Positions 1 through 10,000 of a stretch of DNA of 37,194 nt are shown here, one piece after another. A model generated the notes under the pieces. That model worked only from the letters and a program-made list of their open reading frames with translations. It ran no database searches and had not been told where the DNA came from. This DNA is from Branchiostoma floridae (Eukaryota > Chordata > Leptocardii > Amphioxiformes > Branchiostomatidae), in assembly GCF_000003815.2 (NCBI RefSeq), contig NC_049997.1, positions 7,673,781-7,710,974 of the forward strand, given 5' to 3'. Made by a program: the position numbers and the translations under genes. Position 1 is the stretch's first letter, and the number at the start of each line of letters is the position of its first letter.

Positions 1-118
1 TAGGCCACCCAATTGAAATTATGTAAGGAATAGCTGGAATGGATTTCGATGATATGCACCTTTGAAAATTTTACAAATGACAATCCCCCTATCCCCTGCC
101 CTTTTAGAGGTTGTAAAG

Positions 119-3100
119 ATGTGGCAATGGGGAAGCGAACGGATGTCGAGTGTGAGGCGATGGTGGCGCCCTGAAAAACCGAAGCCGCCCCAGCTTCCCA
201 AAGTCAGTGGACTCGACTTCTCCGGCCACTACCCCTTTGAGAATCTGGTACTGAAAGGAGGAGGGGCAAAGGGAATTGCCTACATCGGCGCAGCAAAGGT
301 ATTGATATCATTGTAACGACGGTGTGGAACGGGTAAATGCGTAAACCATGTACAACATGGCCTTTACAGTTCCAGCTAGCAATGTGACATGACCTGTAAT
401 GACTGCGATCAAATAGCTTTTGAAAAGAAAAAAAAATGTCTTTTCATGCTAACATCACCAGCAACTACAAATTATTTGTATATGAGTTTGATATGACATC
501 TTCTGACAACATTGTGCAACAAAAACTCTTTTTTTTTAAATTTGTAAACACTTGTTAAAATGGGAACATAAATGTAAATGATAAAATTACTGGAAACATT
601 GGCTTTAACTGTTTTATTTTTCCCATTGTTCATTAACAAAAAGGCACAATATTCTTACTTGCAGTACGAATGATACTTTACCTATAATCTTTTATAGGAT
701 AGTCTAACATTTAGCCCACATGGGCAAGGACGCCCAAATAAAGTTTATCATAAAACCATCATTATCGAAGTTCCTCGAACCACACATTTTCATTCTCACC
801 TTCAGGTACTGGATGACGCCGGCATTCTGCCCAACATCAGGCGGTTTGCAGGAACCAGCGCAGGCGCAATCACCGCCGCCCTCCTGGCCATCGGGATGAG
901 CCCACAGGACCTGCTTGATGAGCTCAGTCAGAAAAACCTGATGGACCTCTTAGGTTAGTGATAACAACACGCGGTCATGTCCTCTTTAGACAAAACAATC
1001 TTGTCCCTGTGGAAAAGTTAAAATGTTAACATCACTAATCGATGCCACGGTCACACACCGGGCAGCTGGAACGACAAATATGATATAAAAGGCAACAGCC
1101 TTGAACATACAACCTAAGAATAGTCATCAGCATAATTTGTAAATATTCATTGATAAAAACTTTTATTTGACGTTTTTTTCTAAATTATTTTTCCGCAAAC
1201 ATCTCGGCCGTGCGCCATTTTTGAAATATTACCTTGGCATTAGAGCGTGAAGGTAACACCTCCTCCCTTCCTCAATTCCACTCGACTTTTTATTATCTCC
1301 CAGATCCACCAGTAAGGAAAGGCTGGTTCAGCTTCCTGGAATGGTTCCCCCACATCCCTGGCGTGCCCAGCTGGCTGACCGTGGACAACATGTCCATGGC
1401 CTTGGCAGCAGTCACGGACAGAGGTATCTGTGAAGGGGAGGAGTTTCTGGACTGGTTCGGAGACATCTTAGATCGGCACCTCGAGCGTCTTCATCCGGAC
1501 ATGTACAAGAAAGGGCTGAACAAGGACATCACCTTCGATAAAGTAAGAAATTAATAACAAGTAATTGCTACATTGCTGGCTAGAATCTCATGGCCCTCCA
1601 AGACAGTTGATAGACGATGGGTTAAAACAAAAAGGAGGCTTATAATTACGATCCTAATTATAGAGAGATAGCTTTATTGCACAACAATTGTACAGGGTAC
1701 AAAGTATGGCATCTACATCTACATATCTAACTAATATAGAAGTTGTAGTATGGGATAAGTTTCTTACAGTCACATTATATAAGTACCCCTGCGCATGTAG
1801 CGAATTGCGTTATGTCAAGGGTGAAGGCTTATGTCTTGTAAACAGTTCTTGTCTCTATCACTATCTGATTTGTATAACAAAAATGCTCAAACGTGTTTGT
1901 TTATGTCTCTGGGGCCTTCACCTTTGAAATATTAGCGACAATGCATTATGCTGCACATGCGTATTTAGAAGCATGAAACTCATTGTTATAGCCTACTCAT
2001 TTGGCATCCAGTTCTCACATTATCACTATAAAAAATACGTATCTACGTTGATAGAATCTTCCAGCATATGTGACTTTATATTTGTGTAGCTCTACCACAC
2101 GTTGGGTGTGGAACTGTGCGTCGTGGCTTACAACATGGTTCTGGGCAATGAAACTTATTTTCATGTCAAAACCACGCCAATGATGAAAATCCGGGAAGCA
2201 GTGCGCATGTCCATGTCTATTCCAGGTTAGACCAGCCTATAACTAAAGATTTACTTCAGCAAACAGTGCATGCTATAATTTTGATATTTGCTGTATGGGT
2301 AGAATTATAGCATCGAAAAGATTCACTGATGCAGGATATAATGTAATCTTATAATCTTGATCCTTTGAATATCCCTTTATCTAATTTAGGTTTATCCAAT
2401 GTTAACTGGTCAACGGAGTAACTTTGTAGGAGATTAATAATAACATGCCTTTTTTAAATATCTTCAGATTTGATGAGTTAAAAGTGTAAATAACGAATGT
2501 CATTTTATCATGACACTTTGCAGTCGTCTTCAAGCCGTTTGAGATGGGTCTGATATACCCATATACTTTCATTGACGGTGGACTGGCCGCTAACTATCCC
2601 CTCTGGGCGTTTGATGGTGTGTACAATACATCGCTCTTTAGATGTAGCCTTTTATACGGTATTTCCTGATTCTGGAGGCACTATGCCATTGTCAGTGTCC
2701 CTCGAACATATTGAAAGAACGATCATTTTACAAAAGAAACTATACATGTCGTTTCATTGTCCTTTGTTATGTGAAATGATTTTATTGATTTCCTAATATC
2801 ACAGAACCTGATTCGAGTTCAAAAGAGCCAGCGACCGAGGTTCGCGGCCCGGTCTGAACACGATTGGAATAGAGTTGCATAGTGCTGTCAGATGAGGACG
2901 CAATGCCGACGGTCTTATAGCGTCACCCCTCTGCATATAAAAGAACCCAGCACACTTGTTAAGAAGAGTAGGAGTGACCAGATGTATATACGCGAGACGT
3001 AGGGAAACCGTAACGCACTGGCCACTACCCGCTAACAAAAAAAAAACGCCATGCTTCGTCCTCAATCTGAGGTCGCCCTTTTTCATTCTTCAATGGCAAA

Positions 3101-6100
3101 ATGGTAACAAAATACTATGTTTAATCCTACCCGTAGGCTGGTACCTGTCCATGGAAGAAGACAAATTCTTCCACAAGAAGCTGACGGAGGACGATGGGAA
3201 GATGGTTCGAAGGATGTTCCACCCGGAGTACAGGAAGGAAAGGTTCGACACCAGGAACAACAGCACTCTCGGCATCCTGATGGTAGGATTCACATTGGGA
3301 CTGATTGATTTTATCATAATTACAAGCTGTCAAAGACATTTATCAGACTTCCATACGAGTGCACATACCTTGAAGTGCTGGAAGTGATCTGACGACTGAT
3401 TTTTGTGTACTTGATATGCAGTTCTCCAGCAGGGACCGAGAAATGTACCAGGAACAGTTTGAGAAGCGCCTTAAGGAGCTGGTGAAGGTCAAACCCGAAT
3501 TTGAAAAGAAAACAGAAGAAACGGCGCTAAATAAGTAAGCTGTGTATATTCTTTGCCAAATCAAAAGCATCATATATATTCGGATTTGATAGTCTAAGAG
3601 TTCTTGCAAATTTGGCTAATGTTTGTTAACGCAAGCAATCTCCTCGGCTTCAAGGAGGTGATTTTTTGCAATGTCTCAATACGGAATATCGACGCCTTAA
3701 TTCCTGGATAATTTTTTTAAGCACCGACTAACATAGACTACCTTTCCGGTGTTTCTAGTACATTTGCATTATAATCTGAATGATGTGGCAAGCAAATCAT
3801 TTAGGCTTTATTGATGTATAACCTGCATAAAAAGCACATGTGTACAACATTTGGCCATCTGTAGAAGACCACGTGGAAAATTGCCATGAGTCAATTCTCT
3901 GAGTTGGCGAGCAGTTTATTTTCATTACATTTTACGCTGGATTGTAGGCGAAAATTAAAATAAAAACACAATAGAAGATAACGCCCTTCAAGTCGTATCA
4001 TACGTTTACAGGAATTACAAGAAAGACACGGAGGAGCGCGAAAAGATATCAAACGCGAGCATCGAAGCTTTTAGGAAACTGATCGGCGAGGGTGTGAGGG
4101 AAATGATTCAGGAGATTGAAGGAACAGATCCTGGTCCCCCAGTGGAAGCAAGGGTGGGTGTTTCAATGTCATGTGTAAGGTAACTTGGTGATCCTAGGCT
4201 ATCACGCCAATGGGACTATGTGCACTTCTTGAATACAGGAATAGAATACTTGTTGGCCGTAGTACCATGTATTGTAGTTTCCACTATTTCTTCAACCTTT
4301 GTGGTCAGTATTTTGACAAATTAACTATCTTGTTTTTCATTATCCATCTTTTTTTCGCACACTGACTTTGGATTTGGAGACCACGGTACCGATACCGTCA
4401 CCCCCCCCCCCCCACCACCCCCAAATACTGTGGCCTTATAACTTATAATATATGGCATACTGAGCTTTCCTGTGTCATGTCTCATGACAAGATGAATGAA
4501 GTTCTTATATTTTCCATTCCTCAGCCAAAGTGTCAATCTCTCATGCGAAATTTCCGATTTTAGGACATACCAGCTGCTAAATTTGACGGACCCAGGTTCC
4601 GGCCAGGTGGAAGAGCATTCTCATCGATTCCCCGAATGCCTCGACCGGCCAATATGTCTAAACAGGAAGCTAAGGAACGCTTCAATGAGGTATTGTGATG
4701 GCTTAATTCTGTGTTCTTTGCCTTGTCATTGTCCTTGTAAAAGGAAAGCGAGCATTCGTTTCCGTTAAATCTCTTTCAGGCAATGATTCTAGTAAAAAGA
4801 CATGATTGAAGTACTGTAATTGTAGTATTAGCTGTGACCACTTAATTAATTAGACACACACTTAATTTCAGTTTGCAGTGGGAAAGACCTCTTGTCATAA
4901 TGTCTTACCAGTTCATAATATATCTTTCAGATTTTCACCGAAGATGACATCGCTTTTCTGGACGTACCTTCAATGGACACGGCGTTTGAGTTGATGATGC
5001 TGGATGATGATGGACAAGTAAATCAGTGTTGACGAAGTTACCTTGTACATTTTAAATGTTCAGCTACTTTGATACTGTATGATAATTTCATTGCAACTCC
5101 TAAGCCTTCAAATAAAACATATTCTAGCATAGTCATGTACATGTATATCTCCCTCCAACTTAGTTCGGTGCCCAAAAGTGGTCTCTTAAACTGTCATGAA
5201 ATGAGAGGTTCCTATTATTCCAGCTGACGACAGACAAGCTGAGGAAAGTATACGAGAACGTTGGTCCTCTGCAGCTGGCCAGGCGCAAGTATCTGGGACT
5301 GAGGCTTGTCTCCACCCCACGGCAGTACTTCAGCACCATGCTGGAATTCGTGGGACGTACTAGCGACATCTCTGTAAGTTGACGTCACAAATTCTTACAT
5401 GTGTCCATTTGCTTTATTTTATTGCAGCATGCTGCGGGGTGATGAGCTAAACATTTGGCTTCGTTAAGTTGACAATAACCACACACGCTGGATCAATGTC
5501 AAATTCCTTTGTTCGATTCTCCTACCAATTCTACCAAGCACACTAGAATTGCTCTTCATACCATTGCGGTGAATGCATTGCATGTTACATGTTTCACACC
5601 ATTTTAGACTTTGGAGATGTGTCACATTGAAAACGTCCTGTTTGCAAACCTATATTTTTCTTTGTCCAGGAGGAGGACATCGATAGGTCTGTCGCCATAG
5701 ATGTGGACTATGTGGGCACCATGGATTTTGACATGGCATCTGAGGACATGGAGTTTCTTATGAGGGTGAGTTTTTTAAGCAGTCAAAATGGTCACACAAT
5801 TGCCGTACCAAATGCACATTTATAAGTATGTCATACGTGTATCTCTGTATGCATTTATGTATGTATGTATGTATGTACGTGAGTGTGTTTGCCCTAGGCC
5901 CAATCTGACCACATGCGTGTATACATGTTTGGTTTGCTTATACAGATCTCCATTAGTGACTGATATGTCACTATTCATCCTGGAGTCCGGGTGATTTGTA
6001 GAGAATCACCAATTCTAGAGGGAAGGATTTTGCACCATCGCACACCTCACCATCGCACGTGTGGCGATCTTTAACGTGCCTGGGGTATGGCTAGCGCTCT

Positions 6101-6377
6101 CCCCAGACACGGGACCTCCATTTTACGTCGTATCCGAAGGACGGCCCTAGCCGTACATTTGTGGAGCGCTCGTAAATAAATTATATCAAAAAGCGCTTCT
6201 TAATTACATGATTTCTATACAACGAAGTTACCAAATGAAAGTGTTTGCTTTTACAACAACTTAAAATTCCTTTTTTGTGTTTCGCAGCAAGGAGCAGCAG
6301 CAACTGTTGCCTTTCTCGAGGAAATGAAGGAGAAGAAAAAAGACGGCATGGAAATGCAAACAAGACTGGAATTTTAA
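119..6377 (+). CDS. Patatin-like phospholipase, 13 exons
   Basis: Predicted lipid acyl hydrolase (phospholipase A2-type) of the patatin family. Coding exons: 119-298, 806-953, 1304-1542, 2090-2225, 2524-2616, 3137-3282, 3422-3534, 4012-4153, 4564-4689, 4931-5017, 5224-5373, 5670-5765, 6288-6377. All junctions are GT-AG and phase-consistent, giving 581 residues. The three family signatures are present: oxyanion-hole GGGAKG (residues 47-52, exon 1), nucleophile elbow GTSAG with Ser78 (exon 2), and DGG with Asp252 (exon 5), so the Ser-Asp dyad is intact. After the patatin domain (to about residue 330) comes a charged, helix-rich C-terminal half that I do not recognise. Start: a pyrimidine-rich acceptor ends at 107, so this is probably not the first exon; the first in-frame ATG after it is 119. 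An ATG at 77 is also in frame but lies upstream of that acceptor. No signal peptide is visible, so a cytosolic location is inferred. Confidence 0.86.
2815..3010. repeat. Dispersed repeat in patatin intron 5
   Basis: This intronic stretch contains a core at about 2937-2979 (ATAAAAGAACCC, then AAGAAGAGTAGGAGTGACC) that recurs in the same orientation at 29741-29784. The sharing is seen directly. It looks like the conserved part of a SINE/LINE-like repeat common in marine invertebrates, which is inference. The full boundaries are uncertain. Confidence 0.5.
5856..5876. repeat. (TATG)n microsatellite
   Basis: About five tandem copies of TATG in patatin intron 12, followed by degenerate TACG/TGAG units. 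Confidence 0.8.
6001..6160. repeat. Dispersed retroposon-like repeat in patatin intron 12
   Basis: Contains GTGGCGATCTTTAACGTGCC, then ACACGGGACCTCC and TATCCGAAGGACG. These motifs resemble a dispersed invertebrate repeat that I recognise only by eye. There is no coding capacity. It lies just upstream of the last patatin exon. Family assignment was not made. Confidence 0.45.
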
Positions 6378-6500
6378 TTGAAGAGTCCAAGCAACAGGCT
6401 TTATAGTCTAAACTGTAGAGTAGTTCTTTGAGTTTTGTTTCATACATATATCGGTACTGGTATCTCCCTTTACTTTAATAAGACTGTTCTATGTATGCGA

Positions 6501-6506
6501 ATTAAA
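6501..6506 (+). terminator. Proximal poly(A) signal (ATTAAA) of the patatin gene
   Basis: ATTAAA 124 bases after the stop codon, inside the first copy of the tandem duplication. It is the common variant of AATAAA. The cleavage site is unknown. Confidence 0.55.
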
Positions 6507-6516
6507 GGCTTTAGCT

Positions 6517-6522
6517 TTTATT
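6517..6522 (-). terminator. Candidate poly(A) signal of gene A (AATAAA on minus)
   Basis: TTTATT on the plus strand reads AATAAA on minus, about 500 bases past the gene A stop. It is the only exact AATAAA I see on that strand between the convergent stops. If used, the gene A 3' UTR runs through the second copy of the tandem duplication, antisense to it. Confidence 0.4.
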
Positions 6523-6690
6523 ATGAAAGAAAGGGTTAAGGAATACCTTTATAATTTTGGTCACTTTAGCAAGCCAAGCAACGGGCTTTATAGTCTGAAC
6601 TATGTGGTAGTTCTTTGACTTTTCGTCACACGTACATCGGCACTGGCATCTACCATTTGTTTCAATAAGGCTCTTTTCTGTATGCGAATC

Positions 6691-6696
6691 ATTAAA
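6691..6696 (+). terminator. Distal poly(A) signal (ATTAAA), duplicated copy
   Basis: ATTAAA in the second copy of the tandem duplication, at the position matching 6501-6506. It could serve as an alternative patatin 3' end. Confidence 0.4.
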
Positions 6697-7021
6697 GACG
6701 TAATATGTTCCTTTAAATGCAAAATTTAAGGACTTCTTATTCATTATACCTAGGAGGACATAACCTAGCTGATTATAATCAAGCAATCCTGACATGCTAT
6801 TTCAACTGTGAAATTGCTTTAGAGTTTTACATGCTTCGTATTCATCTAGTAAAAAGGAATAAATAGAAAATCTATACAAAGTCCTTGTATATACACATAA
6901 CTTGTCATACATGTTTACATACATCAAGTAAAGTAATAAGGTGATAAACCTAGCCTATACAAAATACCATGTAAACAATATGCCAGTCAGTAGCTGGCTA
7001 ATCTATTTTCGTTTGTTTTAG

Positions 7022-10000
7022 CTAAGGTGACTGGGGGTCTCTTCTAAATCTATGATATAACTCCTGTCTCTTTCGTGTAATCAACTCCATATACAGCTCA
7101 CTGATTGGTCTATCACTCGTTCTACCTTCCGCATATCTCTCTATCATCTTTCTAATGTCTTTATCGAGGTCCTGGGCTGCCTCATTAATGATGTGATCTA
7201 TTTCTGGCCCAGTGATTCCAGCTGCCCGGGCCAGAGGTACCCAGTCTGGGCCAGGCCCCGCTGGGTTACTGAGATGATGGGCAAGTCCTGTGAATAGGCC
7301 TGGAAGAGAACAAAGAATAGACTGTTATATAGTACTTTGCCCATCTGAATATATAAAGATAAGGAACGTTTGAAGTTCAACGAGTACATGTAGCTATACC
7401 CCCTGAGGTCAATGACTAGTGAAGATTTCATTCAAAACATGAAAAGCTGAAAACAAAACTATTGCTAACCTAACTTGTAGAGTTTTACATTAATTTTGTG
7501 TGCATTGACGTCGGCGGTATATTATACGTAGCTACAGAAAGATAGAACTTAGAGTTTTAAAAACTGTAAACACAATGTTAAATGAACTTACTTTTTGCCA
7601 CACTGTCCCTAATTGCAACTCGCACTTTCCTCTCGTATGCCTTATTCCCCAATGAGCTTTCTGCGTCCGACTCTACATCACTTGTAGGCAGTGGGCTGAA
7701 GGACTCTGATCTCCCACCAACAGCACCCAAGGCTTCTAACCCATCCGAGTCATGCGCGCTTGCTTGGACTAGGAAACTTAGTTCGTCACTAGGCACACGC
7801 ACCATTGCTGTTCTTGCCATTTCTTCTATATCAGGAATGTGTTCATCGTCTTCAGGTGGACCTTCTAGTCCATCCTGCCGAGGAAACGTACAAAATGATA
7901 ATTGGCTCATTCATTTGTAGATTAATGTTAGACATCTAAAATTAGTTAGATAGTGAGACATTCAAGATAACAATGACAATGGCGTTTATTGCATATTCAT
8001 GCCCCAATGAGACTAAATGCAGTAAGTTTGATACAAAGTGAATATCAGGTAAAGGATGATATGTCTAACTTATTTTTATACTCTACATGCTTCATCCCGT
8101 CTTCAAACAGCAAATTATTCGACCAAATGGACAGATAAATATTGCCCTTACTGGTAATCATACCATGCCACTCTGACAAGACAATATTTGACATAATTAA
8201 GCTTATTTACTCAAACAGTAGAAGTTCAGTAGTAGCATACAACTTTATCTTCGCTTCCAATTCAAATAAACCATCTTAGAATTGTCATCATCCATTTACA
8301 TTTCAATTCAGGGTATTTGTTAAATACCTGGTGAAGTCCAAATCATGGTTCAATTACTGACGAAAGACACCAAATGCTGTTGAAACGTCTAACCATTTAC
8401 AAATCTATCAAGTTCCTTGAGTAGCTGTTTTCTTGATTTAATTGACTCCTGTTTGCAAACAAGAAATATATATATTGTATGGCATGCAAAAAGGCGTAAA
8501 AGTGATAAGGTCCTATTCAAAAGGTACAAAATTTCATTCCTTTGAATTTCATTACGGCTAAACAAAGATCATCAACATTTTTTATAAACTAGCACATCTC
8601 ATCTCATCACCCGAATCAATGTAGCAAAATAGTTTCACCTGGAATACAGGATCCCTCGGTGAACGGATTTCTGGACCCCGTGTATCTCTCTGAAGCAATG
8701 GTGCAGTCTCATCATCAGTTGACCCTAACATAATGCAGAAAATAGACGAACAGCTGATGGATATTCGCTCATCAATTGTTTAGCATGTATGCTCTAATAA
8801 TAGTAATAAACTTGATACTGATCATTAAGATTATCAGTAGTACATACAAGGCCATATAGAGATTGGGATCCAGGGGAATTCGGAGATTGGAATTCCAATC
8901 AGTCCAAGGATAGATTGGAATTTTACCATAACTGTACTGCAATTTCAATCTCTCTGACTCTCTCAATGTCTGGTTTATATAAAGTATGTCATAGGGGAGA
9001 TTGGAATCCAGGAGAATCCTAGGAAAGATTGAAATTCGACCAGGAGTGGCTTCAAAGTTTCAAACAATATAACAAAGGATTTGATGTGCTGTATACTAAT
9101 CGCTAGTGTATTGTATACTACTCGCTAGACAATTATAAATTTAGCCAATTTCATAAGAAAAAACCCTCACGTAAATCTATATACTTTATACAAACCAGTC
9201 TTTTCCAGTGAATCCTCCTCAGAATGGGTTGCCTGTGGCTGACCAGTTAGGGACCTTTGTTTTGGCCTTACAACAGCATCAGATACTGTTGATGGCGGAA
9301 CACCGGCTTTCTTTCTGTCTTCATTGGTGGACCCCGCCTCTAATGGGGATATGAAAATACTTGTTAGAAAAAAAAGAAATACATATTCTTCACAAGACTC
9401 AAAACAGAAACGACAAAAGCGAACGAACCCGAAGCATATAGTAGCTCCCACTCTTATGTATTTTATACCATAGCGTTATATTGTGCAAACATATGTTTAT
9501 AGACTTATTAGGACATGAAATGAAACATATATAAACTATATCTTTGATTTTTCTGACCCTCACCTCTTCCCTCATGACCTCAATGAAAAGCGGCCTGCTG
9601 GCCGATTGGAACTTCTAATGAATAGACAAATTTCAAGTATCGACTAACCAATTGCTGATAACATTTTTCATGTTGATAATAACTGATTGATTTCTATAAT
9701 AATTAGGTTAGTGAATATAAATGTATAAATGAAATACTACTTATAAAGTATACATAAAGGAACATTTTTGCGGACTAACCAAATGATGTTCTGATGTTTT
9801 GTAGGACGCATCTGATCAGGTGAGATGAAGGATACAGGCTGTCCTCGTTCCGAACAATAGCCTGCGTACCCTCACACCAAGGTATGGAGCATGTGATGGA
9901 CTCACAGCGGCGGGCACGGACGTGTTGAGCAAAACCTGTCCAAGAAAAGAGCTGGACGTCAATGTTAAGAATAATTAATCGCCAATAGAACAAATGAAAA

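Larger units (their letters stand above)
6386..6702 (+). repeat. Imperfect tandem duplication in the patatin 3' region
   Basis: Two direct copies of about 125 bases, roughly 6386-6514 and 6573-6702, with a period of about 187. Shared landmarks are GGCTTTATAGTCT, GTAGTTCTTTGA, ATCGG-ACTGG-ATCT and TATGCGAAT followed by ATTAAA. They are about 80% identical by eye. The first copy starts only a few bases after the stop codon at 6377. Confidence 0.8.

Noticed and set aside
62-118. N-terminal extension of the patatin protein from 62 or the ATG at 77
   Set aside because: A strong pyrimidine-rich acceptor ends at 107 and an in-frame stop lies at 50-52, so this part reads as intron or upstream sequence. 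The ATG at 77 cannot be fully excluded.
7582-7920. Plus-strand frame of 112 codons
   Set aside because: Antisense shadow of the gene A tail exon 7874-7592; it parallels the shadow frame at 25018-25677.
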